This document shows positions 18,508 to 31,525 of a stretch of DNA of 64,000 nucleotides, piece after piece; position 1 is the stretch's first letter, and each line of letters opens with the position of its first letter. Source of the stretch: Nocardioides szechwanensis (GTDB taxonomy: Bacteria; Actinomycetota; Actinomycetes; Propionibacteriales; Nocardioidaceae); contig NZ_FNIC01000002.1 of the NCBI RefSeq assembly GCF_900103935.1, positions 124,001 through 188,000 on the forward strand, written 5' to 3'. The notes under the pieces are model-generated. The model ran no database searches. It had not been told where the DNA came from and saw only the letters and a list, made by a program, of their open reading frames with translations. The translations under genes and the position numbers were made by a program.

Positions 18508-18508
18508 G

Positions 18509-18537
18509 TTGTTGTGCGCCCGCGATTCGTGTATGGT
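18509..18537 (+). promoter_or_regulatory. rpoBC promoter
   Basis: TTGTTG (18509-18514) and TATGGT (18532-18537) with a 17-base spacer fit a primary-sigma promoter. The predicted start leaves a leader of about 95 bases before rpoB. Confidence 0.65.
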
Positions 18538-18637
18538 GGCGCATTGCGCCTGCCCTCAGATACTTATCAGCCTGCCCGGTGGTTGAACCTGTGGTGGGTC
18601 GGCGCGACTCTCAGAGCGACACGTCGAAGGACACCTC

Positions 18638-21600
18638 TTGGCCGCGCGCAGCACCTCCGGTAACCCCAGCCGAATCTCTTTCGCAAAGATCACCGAACCT
18701 CTCGAGGTTCCCCAGCTCCTCTCTCTGCAGACCACCAGCTTCGACTGGCTGATCGGCAACGACAAGTGGAACGCCGAGGTCGACCGCCGGCGCTCCGAGG
18801 GCGAGGACGTCTCCAGCAAGTCCGGCCTGACCGAGATCTTCGAGGAGATCTCGCCGATCGAGGACTTCTCGGAGACGATGTCCCTCTCCTTCGAGAACCC
18901 GGTCTTCTACGACCCGAAGTACACCGTCGACGAGTGCAAGGAGAAGGACTTCACCTACTCCGCTCCTCTCTACGTCTCCGCGGAGTTCACCAACAACGAC
19001 ACCGGTGAGATCAAGGGCCAGACGGTCTTCATGGGCGACTTCCCGCTCATGACGCCCAAGGGCACCTTCGTCATCAACGGCACCGAGCGCGTCGTCGTCT
19101 CGCAGCTCGTCCGCTCGCCGGGCGTCTACTTCGAGCGCACCGCCGACAAGACGTCCGACAAGGACATCTACACCGCCAAGCTGATCCCCTCGCGCGGCGC
19201 CTGGCTCGAGTTCGAGATCGACAAGCGCGACCTGGTCGGCGTCCGCCTCGACCGCAAGCGCAAGCAGAACATCACCGTCCTGCTCAAGGCCCTCCAGGCC
19301 GTCGCCGAGGACATCGGCGAGGAGTACGACTACGACGCCGTGATGGCCGAGCTGCGCCAGTACGAGTCGATCCAGCTCACCGAGGAGAAGGACCACACCC
19401 AGGGTCCCGACGACGCGCTGCTCGACATCTACCGCAAGCTGCGCCCGGGCGAACCCCCCACCCGCGAGGCCGCGCTGACGCTGTTGAAGAACTACTACTT
19501 CAACCCCAAGCGCTACGACCTGGCCAAGGTCGGTCGCTACAAGATCAACAAGAAGCTCGGCCTGGTCGAGGCCTTCGACCAGCAGACGCTGACCATCGGC
19601 GACGTCGTCGCGGCGATCCGCTACATCGTGGCCCTGCACGACGGCCGCGAGCAGCTCGAGACGCCCCAGGGCACCCTCGACATCGGTGCCGACGACATCG
19701 ACCACTTCGGCAACCGCCGGATGCGCACCGTCGGTGAGCTCATCCAGAACCAGCTCCGCACGGGCCTGGCCCGCATGGAGCGCGTGGTCCGCGAGCGGAT
19801 GACGACCCAGGACGTCGAGGCGATCACGCCTCAGTCCCTGATCAACATCCGGCCCGTGGTCGCGGCGCTGAAGGAGTTCTTCGGAACCTCCCAGCTCTCG
19901 CAGTTCATGGACCAGACCAACCCGATCTCCGGCCTGACGCACAAGCGTCGCCTGTCGGCGCTCGGCCCCGGTGGTCTGTCCCGTGACCGCGCCGGCATGG
20001 AGGTCCGTGACGTCCACCCGTCGCACTACGGCCGCATGTGCCCGATCGAGACCCCGGAAGGCCCCAACATCGGCCTGATCGGCTCGCTCGCGTCCTACGG
20101 ACGGATCAACCCGTTCGGCTTCGTCGAGACTCCCTACCGCAAGGTGGAGAACGGCAAGGTCACCGCGCAGATCGACTACCTCACGGCCGACGACGAGGAC
20201 CGCTACGTCATCGCCCAGGCCAACGCCGCGCTCGACAAGAACGACAAGTTCGTCGAGGAGCGCGTGCTCGTGCGCCAGCGTTTCGGAGAGGTCTCCGAGA
20301 TCCTGGCCGGCGAGGTCGACTACATGGACGTCTCGCCTCGACAGATGGTGTCGGTCGCGACCGCGCTCATCCCGTTCCTCGAGCACGACGACGCCAACCG
20401 TGCGCTCATGGGCGCCAACATGCAGCGCCAGGCCGTGCCGCTCGTCGTGAGCGACTCGCCCCTGGTCGGCACCGGCATCGAGTGGCGCGCCGCGGTCGAC
20501 GCCGGTGACGTGCTCGTCGCCGACAAGGACGGCGTCGTCAAGGAGGTGTCCGCCGAGGTCATCGAGACGATGAACGACGACGGCACCTACACGACGTACA
20601 AGCTGGCCAAGTTCAAGCGCTCCAACCAGGGCACCTGCATCAACCAGCGCCCGCTGGTCAGCGAGGGTGACCGGGTCCTGGGCCGCGACCTGGACAACAA
20701 CCAGCACGGCACCCCGATCGCCGACGGTCCGTGCACCGACAACGCCGAGATGGCGCTGGGCACCAACCTGCTCGTGGCGTTCATGCCGTGGCAGGGCCAC
20801 AACTACGAGGACGCGATCATCCTCAGCCAGCGCCTGGTGCAGGAGGACGTCCTCACCTCGATCCACATCGAGGAGCACGAGGTCGACGCCCGCGACACCA
20901 AGCTCGGCCCCGAGGAGATCACCCGCGACATCCCCAACGTCTCCGAGGAGATGCTGGCCGACCTCGACGAGCGCGGGATCATCCGCATCGGCGCCGAGGT
21001 CACCACGGGCGACATCCTGGTCGGCAAGGTCACGCCCAAGGGCGAGACCGAGCTCACCCCGGAGGAGCGGCTGCTGCGCGCGATCTTCGGTGAGAAGGCG
21101 CGCGAGGTGCGCGACACCTCGATGAAGGTGCCGCACGGTGAGTCCGGCACGGTCATCGGCGTGCGCGTCTTCGACCGCGAGGACGGCGACGAGCTGCCTC
21201 CCGGCGTCAACCAGCTGGTCCGCGTCTACGTCGCCCAGAAGCGCAAGATCTCGGTGGGCGACAAGCTCGCCGGCCGCCACGGCAACAAGGGCGTCATCGC
21301 GAAGATCCTGCCGATCGAGGACATGCCGTTCATGGAGGACGGCACCCCGGTCGACGTGGTCCTCAACCCGCTCGGCGTGCCGCGACGGATGAACATCGGT
21401 CAGATCCTCGAGCTCCACCTCGGCTGGCTCGCCAAGCAGGGCTGGGACCTCGACTTCATGGACGACAAGTCCGACGCCGACTGGAAGCAGCGCCTGATCA
21501 AGATCCACGCGGACAAGGCCGCCCCCAACACCAAGGTGGCGACGCCGGTGTTCGACGGCGCCCGCGAGGACGAGATCACCGGTCTGCTCGGTGCGACCAC

Positions 21601-22153
21601 GCCCAACCGTGACGGCGTCCGCCTGATCGGCGACACCGGCAAGGCCAACCTGTTCGACGGTCGCTCCGGTGAGCCGTTCGCAGACCCGGTCGCGGTGGGC
21701 TACATGTACATCCTCAAGCTCCACCACCTCGTGGACGACAAGATCCACGCGCGGAGCACCGGCCCCTACTCGATGATCACGCAGCAGCCCCTGGGCGGTA
21801 AGGCCCAGTTCGGTGGCCAGCGGTTCGGCGAGATGGAGGTGTGGGCGATGGAGGCCTACGGCGCCGCCTACGCCCTGCAGGAGCTGCTCACCATCAAGTC
21901 CGACGACGTGCCTGGTCGCGTCAAGGTCTACGAGGCCATCGTGAAGGGCGAGAACATCCCGGACTCCGGGATCCCCGAGTCCTTCAAGGTGCTCGTCAAG
22001 GAGATGCAGTCCCTCTGCTTGAACGTCGAGGTGCTGAGCCAGGACGGTTCCCAGATCGAGCTCAAGGACGCCGAGGAAGACGTCTTCCGCGCCGCCGAGG
22101 AGCTCGGGATCGACCTGTCTCGCCGCGAGCCGAGCTCCGTCGAAGAAGTCTGA
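18638..22153 (+). CDS. rpoB: DNA-directed RNA polymerase subunit beta
   Basis: Catalytic beta subunit, 1171 residues, typical for actinobacteria. The rifampicin region near residue 421 reads [19 protein letters not shown] and [13 protein letters not shown]; the usual resistance positions (Asp516, His526, Ser531 in E. coli numbering) have the sensitive residues, with Thr at 518 and Ile at 521 as natural variants. Other landmarks are [20 protein letters not shown] and the C-terminal [19 protein letters not shown]. The start is TTG 18638, supported by GAAGGA seven bases upstream. rpoC follows after 88 bases that contain a strong palindrome. Confidence 0.98.
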   Translation: MAARSTSGNPSRISFAKITEPLEVPQLLSLQTTSFDWLIGNDKWNAEVDRRRSEGEDVSSKSGLTEIFEEISPIEDFSETMSLSFENPVFYDPKYTVDECKEKDFTYSAPLYVSAEFTNNDTGEIKGQTVFMGDFPLMTPKGTFVINGTERVVVSQLVRSPGVYFERTADKTSDKDIYTAKLIPSRGAWLEFEIDKRDLVGVRLDRKRKQNITVLLKALQAVAEDIGEEYDYDAVMAELRQYESIQLTEEKDHTQGPDDALLDIYRKLRPGEPPTREAALTLLKNYYFNPKRYDLAKVGRYKINKKLGLVEAFDQQTLTIGDVVAAIRYIVALHDGREQLETPQGTLDIGADDIDHFGNRRMRTVGELIQNQLRTGLARMERVVRERMTTQDVEAITPQSLINIRPVVAALKEFFGTSQLSQFMDQTNPISGLTHKRRLSALGPGGLSRDRAGMEVRDVHPSHYGRMCPIETPEGPNIGLIGSLASYGRINPFGFVETPYRKVENGKVTAQIDYLTADDEDRYVIAQANAALDKNDKFVEERVLVRQRFGEVSEILAGEVDYMDVSPRQMVSVATALIPFLEHDDANRALMGANMQRQAVPLVVSDSPLVGTGIEWRAAVDAGDVLVADKDGVVKEVSAEVIETMNDDGTYTTYKLAKFKRSNQGTCINQRPLVSEGDRVLGRDLDNNQHGTPIADGPCTDNAEMALGTNLLVAFMPWQGHNYEDAIILSQRLVQEDVLTSIHIEEHEVDARDTKLGPEEITRDIPNVSEEMLADLDERGIIRIGAEVTTGDILVGKVTPKGETELTPEERLLRAIFGEKAREVRDTSMKVPHGESGTVIGVRVFDREDGDELPPGVNQLVRVYVAQKRKISVGDKLAGRHGNKGVIAKILPIEDMPFMEDGTPVDVVLNPLGVPRRMNIGQILELHLGWLAKQGWDLDFMDDKSDADWKQRLIKIHADKAAPNTKVATPVFDGAREDEITGLLGATTPNRDGVRLIGDTGKANLFDGRSGEPFADPVAVGYMYILKLHHLVDDKIHARSTGPYSMITQQPLGGKAQFGGQRFGEMEVWAMEAYGAAYALQELLTIKSDDVPGRVKVYEAIVKGENIPDSGIPESFKVLVKEMQSLCLNVEVLSQDGSQIELKDAEEDVFRAAEELGIDLSRREPSSVEEV

Positions 22154-22158
22154 GATGC

Positions 22159-22191
22159 CGGGCCCGTACGCCGGACCGGCGTACGGGCCCG
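22159..22191. repeat. 33-base palindrome between rpoB and rpoC
   Basis: CGGGCCCGTACGCCGG and CCGGCGTACGGGCCCG are perfect inverted repeats around a single A, starting six bases after the rpoB stop. As RNA this folds into a stem of about 15 pairs. No T-run follows. It may be an RNA processing or attenuation site. Confidence 0.85.
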
Positions 22192-22241
22192 CCCCTCAGT
22201 CCACGCTTGATTTCCAGAACTAACGAAGGACAACAGCCATC

Positions 22242-26120
<3,879 letters not shown>

Positions 26121-26123
<3 letters not shown>

Positions 26124-26137
26124 GCGCGAAGCGCTCA
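26121..26137 (+). terminator. Hairpin overlapping the rpoC stop
   Basis: TGAGCGC-GAA-GCGCTCA, with the rpoC stop codon forming the first three bases. A perfect seven-pair stem that may protect the mRNA end or add to termination. Confidence 0.55.
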
Positions 26138-26167
26138 GGTCTGATAGCTGAGAACCAGATCGAGTAA

Positions 26168-26205
26168 GCCAAGACCCGCTCACGCTCGCGTGGGCGGGTC
26201 TTGGC
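26168..26205 (+). terminator. Terminator of rpoBC
   Basis: GCCAAGACCCGC (26168-26179) pairs perfectly with GCGGGTCTTGGC (26194-26205); CACG/CGTG extends the stem inside. It lies 45 bases after rpoC. Confidence 0.85.
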
Positions 26206-26220
26206 GCATCGAGATCCAGT

Positions 26221-26242
26221 CCCCTCCGAGGAACGAGTGGGG
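26221..26242. repeat. REP-like hairpin unit A (reverse orientation)
   Basis: CCCCTCC and GTGGGG flank GAGGAACGA, which is the exact reverse complement of the TCGTTCCTC loop of the two neighbouring units. The stem is imperfect. Confidence 0.5.
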
Positions 26243-26278
26243 CAATGCTGCCTTTCGGCATACGGGGTCTCGACGTGC

Positions 26279-26309
26279 GCGTCGCGGCTTCGTTCCTCAG
26301 CCGCGGCGC
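26279..26309. repeat. REP-like hairpin unit B
   Basis: A stem of eleven pairs (one G-T) ends in GCGGCT/AGCCGC and closes on the nine-base loop TCGTTCCTC. The flanks GGTCTCGACG and CGCTCGACC match those of the unit at 53690. Confidence 0.75.
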
Positions 26310-26332
26310 CCGCTCGACCTTCGCTCGCCCAC

Positions 26333-26359
26333 GTAGTCCGCTCGTTCCTCGCGGACTAC
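26333..26359. repeat. REP-like hairpin unit C
   Basis: GTAGTCCGC and GCGGACTAC form a perfect nine-pair stem around TCGTTCCTC, the same loop as unit B although the stem sequence differs completely. The three units fill most of the 284-base gap after rpoC. Confidence 0.8.
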
Positions 26360-26407
26360 TGCTCCCTCGATTCGGTGGCGTCACCGGGGGGCTGAGAGAA
26401 TCGGGGG

Positions 26408-27646
26408 GTGACCTCGACCCCCACGCAGACCGACGTCCTCGTCGTCGGTGCCGGCCCCGCGGGGTCGGCGGCCGCGGCCTGGGCGGCGCGAGGCGGCGCC
26501 GACGTGGTCCTGGCCGACGCGGCCGTGTTCCCGCGTGACAAGACCTGCGGTGACGGGCTGACTCCGCGCGCCATCGGGGAGCTTCAGAAGCTGGGGCTCG
26601 AGGACTGGCTACGCGCGCACACGGTCAACCAGGGGCTGCGCGCGCATGGCTTCGGCCAGACCCTCCTCCTGCCGTGGCCCGGCGGCACGCTGCCGTCGTG
26701 GGGCAGCGCCGTGGCGCGCACCGAGCTCGACGACCACCTGCGCACCACCGCCATCAAGTCCGGGGCCACCGCGATCGACGGCGTCCGCGCTGTCGACGTA
26801 CGACGTGAGGGCGGGCGGGTCGCCGCCGTCGTCTTCCAGCGTGGGGACGAGCGGTTCGAGATCGCCTGTCGCCGGCTCGTGGTCGCCGACGGCGTCCGGT
26901 CGCCGCTAGGCAAGGTGCTGGGGCGCGAGTGGCACCGCGACACCGTCTACGGCGTGGCCGGACGCGCCTACATCGCCTCCGAGATGTCCGACGACCCGTG
27001 GATCAGCTCGCACCTCGAGCTGCGCGGCGAGGACGGTGCGATCCTGTCCGGCTACGGCTGGATCTTCCCGCTCGGGACCGGCGAGGTGAACATCGGCGTG
27101 GGGACCCTGGCCACGGCCAAGCGCCCCGCCAACATCGCGATCAAGCCCCTGATGTCCTACTACGCCGACGAGCGCCGCGAGGAGTTCCGGCTCTCCGGCG
27201 ACCTGAGGATGCCGACCTCGGCGCTGCTGCCGATGGGTGGTGCGGTGTCGCACGTCGCCGGCCCCAACTGGGCGCTGATCGGCGACGCAGCCGGTTGCGT
27301 CAACCCCCTCAACGGCGAGGGGATCGACTACGGCCTCGAGACCGGGCGCCTGCTCGCCGAGCTCATGACCGAGACCGACGACCTGTCGGTCGTGTGGCCG
27401 GCGCTGCTGCAGGACCACTACGGCGAGGCCTTCTCGATCGCCCGGCGGCTCGCCGGGCTGGTGACGGTCCCGCGACTGCTGCCGACGCTGGGCCCCGCGG
27501 GCATGAGGTCCGACTGGCTGATGACTCTTGCGCTGCGCTGGATGGGCAACCTGGTGACCGACGATGACCGCGACCGCGCCGCGCGGGTCTGGCGCTGGGC
27601 CGGTCGCCGCTCGCTGGCGCGGGACTCGCGACCGCCCTTCACGTGA
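26408..27646 (+). CDS. Geranylgeranyl-reductase-family FAD-dependent oxidoreductase
   Basis: A 412-residue flavoprotein with the N-terminal dinucleotide motif VLVVGAGPAGSAAAAWAARG, the family segment DKTCGDGLTPRAI, and the second FAD motif WALIGDAAGCVNPLNGEGID. The family saturates polyprenyl chains, for example MenJ on the menaquinone side chain. Start GTG 26408 has GAGAAT six bases before it, suggesting a leaderless transcript. The acyltransferase gene overlaps its stop by four bases. Substrate is inferred from the family only; a halogenase-like or hydroxylase activity cannot be excluded. Confidence 0.87.
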   Translation: MTSTPTQTDVLVVGAGPAGSAAAAWAARGGADVVLADAAVFPRDKTCGDGLTPRAIGELQKLGLEDWLRAHTVNQGLRAHGFGQTLLLPWPGGTLPSWGSAVARTELDDHLRTTAIKSGATAIDGVRAVDVRREGGRVAAVVFQRGDERFEIACRRLVVADGVRSPLGKVLGREWHRDTVYGVAGRAYIASEMSDDPWISSHLELRGEDGAILSGYGWIFPLGTGEVNIGVGTLATAKRPANIAIKPLMSYYADERREEFRLSGDLRMPTSALLPMGGAVSHVAGPNWALIGDAAGCVNPLNGEGIDYGLETGRLLAELMTETDDLSVVWPALLQDHYGEAFSIARRLAGLVTVPRLLPTLGPAGMRSDWLMTLALRWMGNLVTDDDRDRAARVWRWAGRRSLARDSRPPFT

Positions 27647-28437
27647 GCCGCCGCGAGCCGGTCTACGCCGCCACGATCGGGCTCGGCCGCGCGCTGCTGC
27701 GCGGTCTGGACGTCACGACCCGCTCGGAGGGCGTCGAGCACGTTCCCGCCACCGGGCCCGCGGTCCTGGCCGCCACCCATGTCTCCTTCCCCGACTTCGT
27801 CTTCATCGGTCGCGCGCTGCTCGGCACCGGGCGGCGGGTGCGTTTCATGTGTCGCCACGACATCTGGCACTCGCGCCTGGCGGCACGCGCGATGGACGCG
27901 ATGGGCCACATCCCCGTCGATCGGGAGGCCCCGGCGGCGGCGTACCTGAAGGCCCGTCGGCTGCTCCAGCAGGGCGAGGTCGTGTGCCTGTTCCCGGAGG
28001 GCGGCATCTCGACGGCCTACACGACCCGCGCGCTGATGCCCGGCGCCGCGGCACTCGCCCGCGAGACCGGCGCGCCGCTGGTGCCGGTCTGGATGTGGGG
28101 TAGCCAGCGGATCTGGGCGCAGAAGACGACCCAGGACCACCCGCTACCGCGGCCCGACCTCACCCGCGGGCGGCTCGTCGACGTCCGCTTCGGAGAGCCG
28201 CTGACGGTGCCACCCGACGCCGACCTGACGGCGGTGACGCAGGACCTGGGACACCGCCTCTGGCGCGGGCTGGAGTCGCTCCAGCAGAGGCCCGAGCACC
28301 GGCCCCGGCCCGGCGAGCACGCGCCGTGGTTCCCGGCCCACCTCGGCGGGCACGCCTGCGAGCTGGAGGCGTCGTACGTCATCGACGCGATGCCGCGCGC
28401 GGCGGTCCGCCCCACCTGGGGACCGGGGGCGTCGTAG
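27643..28437 (+). CDS. 1-acyl-sn-glycerol-3-phosphate acyltransferase family protein
   Basis: A 264-residue member of the PlsC/LPLAT superfamily that moves an acyl group to a lipid acceptor at the membrane. The catalytic HX4D motif is THVSFPDFV, and the acceptor-binding motif is LFPEGGIST (usually FPEGTRS). Start GTG 27643 overlaps the previous stop by four bases, so it is translated together with the reductase gene. Whether it acylates lysophosphatidate or another acceptor is not visible. Confidence 0.88.
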   Translation: MSRREPVYAATIGLGRALLRGLDVTTRSEGVEHVPATGPAVLAATHVSFPDFVFIGRALLGTGRRVRFMCRHDIWHSRLAARAMDAMGHIPVDREAPAAAYLKARRLLQQGEVVCLFPEGGISTAYTTRALMPGAAALARETGAPLVPVWMWGSQRIWAQKTTQDHPLPRPDLTRGRLVDVRFGEPLTVPPDADLTAVTQDLGHRLWRGLESLQQRPEHRPRPGEHAPWFPAHLGGHACELEASYVIDAMPRAAVRPTWGPGAS

Positions 28438-28440
28438 ATT
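28435..28440 (+). promoter_or_regulatory. -10 box of a leaderless transcript (Nudix gene)
   Basis: TAGATT ends seven bases before ATG 28448 and includes the stop codon of the upstream acyltransferase. The same hexamer and spacing occur before pdxH at 52995. Confidence 0.55.
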
Positions 28441-28447
28441 GGCCCGC

Positions 28448-29350
28448 ATGGGGGAGCAGGTACAGCGGGTGGCGGCGTACGCCGTGATCCTGCGCGACGG
28501 CTGCATCCTGCTGAGCCGGCTCGCTCCGCGGCTGTCGCGCGGCGAGCTCTGGACGCTCCCCGGTGGCGGGCTCGACCACGGCGAGGACCCCCGCGAGGCC
28601 GTGGTGCGTGAGGTCTACGAGGAGACCGGTCTGCCGGTCACCGTCGGTGAGACCGCGCGCACCTTCTCGCTCCATCTGCCCGACACCTGGCGCCACGGTC
28701 GCCGGGCCAACGCCCACAGCCTGCGCATCGTCTACGAGGGCTGGGTCCCCGTCGACGCGCCCGAGCCCCACGTGGTCGAGGTCGGCGGCTCGACCGTCGA
28801 CGCCGCCTGGCACCCCGTGGCGGGCGTGCTCGACGGCTCGGTGCCCACCGTCTCCCTCGTGCGCGAGGCGCTGGCGGCGCACGAGGTGTTCCGACTGCAG
28901 CGCGTCGCCGCCTACGGGCTGGTCCGGCGCGACGACACCGTGCTGCTCACCCGGGTGTCGGCCCGCGGCTTCCACACCGGGCTGTGGTCGTTGCCCGGAG
29001 GCGGGATCGACCACGGCGAGAGGCCCCGGGACGCAGTGACCCGCGAGCTGCTCGAGGAGACCGGCCTCGTGTGCACCGTGGGGGAGCTGGTGACCGTCGA
29101 CGACGAGCAGGTCCGCGGCACGGCGCCGTCCGGTCGGGACGAGGAGCTGCACGCGATCGGGCTGGTGTTCGCGGCCCAGCCCGTGGGGGAGCCCGGCGAG
29201 CTCGTGACGGAGGTGGGCGGCACCACCGACGCAGTGGCCTGGGTGCCCGTCGCCGACATCGAGAGCGGCGCGGTGCCCGTCGTACCGCTCGTGGGGTCGG
29301 CGCTCCGAGTCAGCGGTCGTACGGCGCCGCCGACACCTCACACAGGTTGA
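28448..29350 (+). CDS. Tandem Nudix hydrolase protein
   Basis: 300 residues with two complete Nudix domains in one chain. The first box is GGGLDHGEDPREAVVREV then YEETG (about residues 38-60); the second is GGGIDHGERPRDAVTREL then LEETG (about residues 182-204). Both keep the REx2EExG metal-binding core, so both should hydrolyse nucleoside-diphosphate-linked substrates. The repeats are alike in flanking sequence (RVAAYAVILRDG and RVAAYGLVRRDD), showing internal duplication. ATG 28448 is chosen over TTG 28439 because the -10 box overlaps that region. The 3' end overlaps the convergent secreted-protein gene by 41 bases. Confidence 0.9.
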   Translation: MGEQVQRVAAYAVILRDGCILLSRLAPRLSRGELWTLPGGGLDHGEDPREAVVREVYEETGLPVTVGETARTFSLHLPDTWRHGRRANAHSLRIVYEGWVPVDAPEPHVVEVGGSTVDAAWHPVAGVLDGSVPTVSLVREALAAHEVFRLQRVAAYGLVRRDDTVLLTRVSARGFHTGLWSLPGGGIDHGERPRDAVTRELLEETGLVCTVGELVTVDDEQVRGTAPSGRDEELHAIGLVFAAQPVGEPGELVTEVGGTTDAVAWVPVADIESGAVPVVPLVGSALRVSGRTAPPTPHTG

Positions 29351-30374
29351 GCCGTGGGTCCGCGTTGTTGGTGACCCGGTAGCTCGACACCAGCAGCCAC
29401 CGCTCCACACCCGCGACCCGGATGCGCAGCCGCAGCGTCGCGTTGCCGGGCAGTGGGACCGGGCCCAGGAGCCCGGGCTCGTGCTCGCCGTACGTGTAGC
29501 TCTCCTTCACGACGTGGTCGTCGACCCAGCCCTCGCCGAAGACCCGCTCGACGTAGACCTCGGCGTCGGGCCCTAGGGACGCGTCGGGCTCGATCACGAG
29601 CGTCTGGGCGGCGCCCGTCGGGTCGGTCTCGGCACGACACTCCAGGTCGAGCCAGCCGAGGCCCGGGAGCCGGGTGCGCTGGCTGTCGCGCCCCGGGGCG
29701 TCCGCGGTGCCGTGCCAGGTGATGCCGGCGCGGTCCTCGAACGTGGTCGTGAAGACGGCGTCGATCTTGCACGAGCGGTAGTCGGCCGGGTGCCGGAAGC
29801 CGTTCCAGTACCAGCTGAGCTCGAACGACGTCACCGGCTTGGGGTCCAGTGCCCCGCCCGACTGGTGGCGACCCGGGCGCTGGCTGATGATCCCGTTGAT
29901 CGTGCCCGAGGAGTAGTTCTCGATCGGCGTGACCTGGTTGAGGCCCTCGGCGGCGTAGTAGCCGGTGCCACCCGTGCCGTCGTCGAGCGCGTGGGCGTAG
30001 CGGTAGACGCGCGGGACCTTGACGGCGACAACGTTGTGGTCGTTCTTGACCTCGTACTTCTGTAGCCACATCTGCGTCTCCAGCTGCCGGTTCTCGGTGC
30101 GGAGCCGGATCATCGTGGCGTTGGCCTTGCAGATCATGGCGAGCTGGCCGATGCCGGGGACGACCGCGGTCTTGGAGTAGACCTTGCGGCGCGTGGAGGG
30201 GTCCCACTTCACCGTCAGGTGCTGGACCAGCCGCTCCTGGCTCACTGCCCTGGCCGAGCCGGCACCGAGGGCCGGGGCGGGCGCGCGCTCGGCGGCCCGG
30301 ACCGGAGACGCGCAGAGCATCGTGCCGGTCACCAGCACGGTGACGGCGACGGAGAGGGCGCGGCGTAGGTGCAT
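29310..30374 (-). CDS. Secreted protein of unknown family, paralogue 1
   Basis: 354 residues with a Sec signal peptide (MHLRRALSVAVTVLVTGTML, cleavage near SPVRAAE). I do not recognise the family. It aligns with the next upstream gene along its whole mature length: shared runs are TAVVPGIG, ATMIRL, ETQMW, KYEVKND, VVAVK, DDGTGGTG, EGLNQ, ENYSSG, GIISQRPGRHQ, YWNGF, and the C-terminal LNLCE. Two conserved Cys pairs suggest disulphides, and the content suggests a beta-rich domain. It is last in the minus-strand operon, two bases after its paralogue. Confidence 0.8.
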   Translation of the reverse strand: MHLRRALSVAVTVLVTGTMLCASPVRAAERAPAPALGAGSARAVSQERLVQHLTVKWDPSTRRKVYSKTAVVPGIGQLAMICKANATMIRLRTENRQLETQMWLQKYEVKNDHNVVAVKVPRVYRYAHALDDGTGGTGYYAAEGLNQVTPIENYSSGTINGIISQRPGRHQSGGALDPKPVTSFELSWYWNGFRHPADYRSCKIDAVFTTTFEDRAGITWHGTADAPGRDSQRTRLPGLGWLDLECRAETDPTGAAQTLVIEPDASLGPDAEVYVERVFGEGWVDDHVVKESYTYGEHEPGLLGPVPLPGNATLRLRIRVAGVERWLLVSSYRVTNNADPRLNLCEVSAAPYDR

Positions 30375-30376
30375 GG

Positions 30377-31525
30377 CTAGTACGGCGCGGCCGCGAGCTC
30401 GCACAGGTTGAGGCCGGGGTTGCCGTTGTTGGTGACGTAGTAGGACGACACGATGAACGGCCGGGTCACGTCGCCGACCGTGTAGTAGACGCGCATCATC
30501 CCGTTGCGCGGCACAGGCAGTGGGCCGACCAGCCCGCTCTCGGGGTCGTAGCCGAGGCTGGTGGTGTCGATGTGGTGCTCGCGCAGGCCCTCGCCGGTGA
30601 TGGTCTCGGCATAGACGCGGGCATCGCGCTCGTTCGGCTTGAGGCTGATCGACTGGATGCCGCCGGCGCCATCGTCGTTGGTGGCGCAGCGCAGCCGCAG
30701 CTCGCCGAGGGACGGGAGCTGGGTCACCTGGCTGATGTTGCCCGCGGCGTCGGCCTCGCCGTGCCAGTTGACCCCCAGTCGCGTCGAGAAGGTGGTCTTG
30801 AAGACCGCGTCGAACTGGCACGAGCGGTAGGCGCGGGGGTGGTGGAAGCCGTTCCAGTACCAGTTGAGGCGGAACGACGTCACGGGCTGGAGCGCGACCC
30901 CTGCGGCGGTCTGGTGCCGGCCCGGACGCTGGCTGATGATGCCGTCGACGTAGCCCGAGGAGTAGTTCTCGACCGGCGAACGCTGGTTGAGGCCCTCGTG
31001 GGCGAACGAGCCGGTGCCACCGGTGCCGTCGTCATAAGCGTGGGCGTAGCGGTAGATGCGGGCGGTCTTGACGGCGACCACGTTCTTGTCGTTCTTGACC
31101 TCGTACTTCGCCATCCACATCTGCGTCTCGGCGCTGCGGTCGGCGGCGTACAGCCGGATCATCGTGGCACTCGGCTTGCAGACCAGGGTGAGGTGGCCGA
31201 TGCCCGGCACGACCGCTGTCTTCTCGTAGCCGGGATTGTCCTGGGTGCCGTTCCACTTGAGGGTGACCCGCTGCACCTTGCGGTCCGGGGTCGACGTGGC
31301 CTTCGCGGTCATCCGGGCGGCGGGCCCGCCGGCTCGGCTGCCGAGCCGGCTCGCGTCGACCACGGGCTCGTCACCGGCCGGAGACGACACCGGAGACTGG
31401 GTCACGGGCTGGGCCGCCGCCCCGACCGTCGACAGGGCGACGGCGAGGCACGCGGCCCCGGCGAGCAGCAGGCCGGCCCGGGAGCCCCTGGCCCGAGCGC
31501 GTGAGGTCCGAGAGCGGATGGTCAT
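30377..31525 (-). CDS. Secreted protein of unknown family, paralogue 2
   Basis: 382 residues: Arg-rich N terminus, signal helix (GLLLAGAACLAVALSTVGAA), a low-complexity linker and a mature domain homologous to the gene that follows it. ATG 31525 overlaps the stop of the lipoprotein gene by four bases (ATGA). Landmarks include YEKTAVVPGIGHLTLVCKPS and NNGNPGLNLCELAAAPY. Placement after a polysaccharide synthase and two lipoproteins suggests a role at the cell surface, perhaps as a binding or matrix protein. No enzyme motif is seen. Confidence 0.8.
   Translation of the reverse strand: MTIRSRTSRARARGSRAGLLLAGAACLAVALSTVGAAAQPVTQSPVSSPAGDEPVVDASRLGSRAGGPAARMTAKATSTPDRKVQRVTLKWNGTQDNPGYEKTAVVPGIGHLTLVCKPSATMIRLYAADRSAETQMWMAKYEVKNDKNVVAVKTARIYRYAHAYDDGTGGTGSFAHEGLNQRSPVENYSSGYVDGIISQRPGRHQTAAGVALQPVTSFRLNWYWNGFHHPRAYRSCQFDAVFKTTFSTRLGVNWHGEADAAGNISQVTQLPSLGELRLRCATNDDGAGGIQSISLKPNERDARVYAETITGEGLREHHIDTTSLGYDPESGLVGPLPVPRNGMMRVYYTVGDVTRPFIVSSYYVTNNGNPGLNLCELAAAPY

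Noticed and set aside
19860..20060. Rifampicin-resistance changes in RpoB
   Set aside because: Thr and Ile at positions equivalent to 518 and 521 differ from E. coli, but the main resistance positions have sensitive residues, so no claim is made.
22159..22191. rpoB-rpoC palindrome as an ordinary intrinsic terminator
   Set aside because: No T-run follows and full termination would block rpoC, which lacks an evident promoter of its own in the 50 bases that remain.
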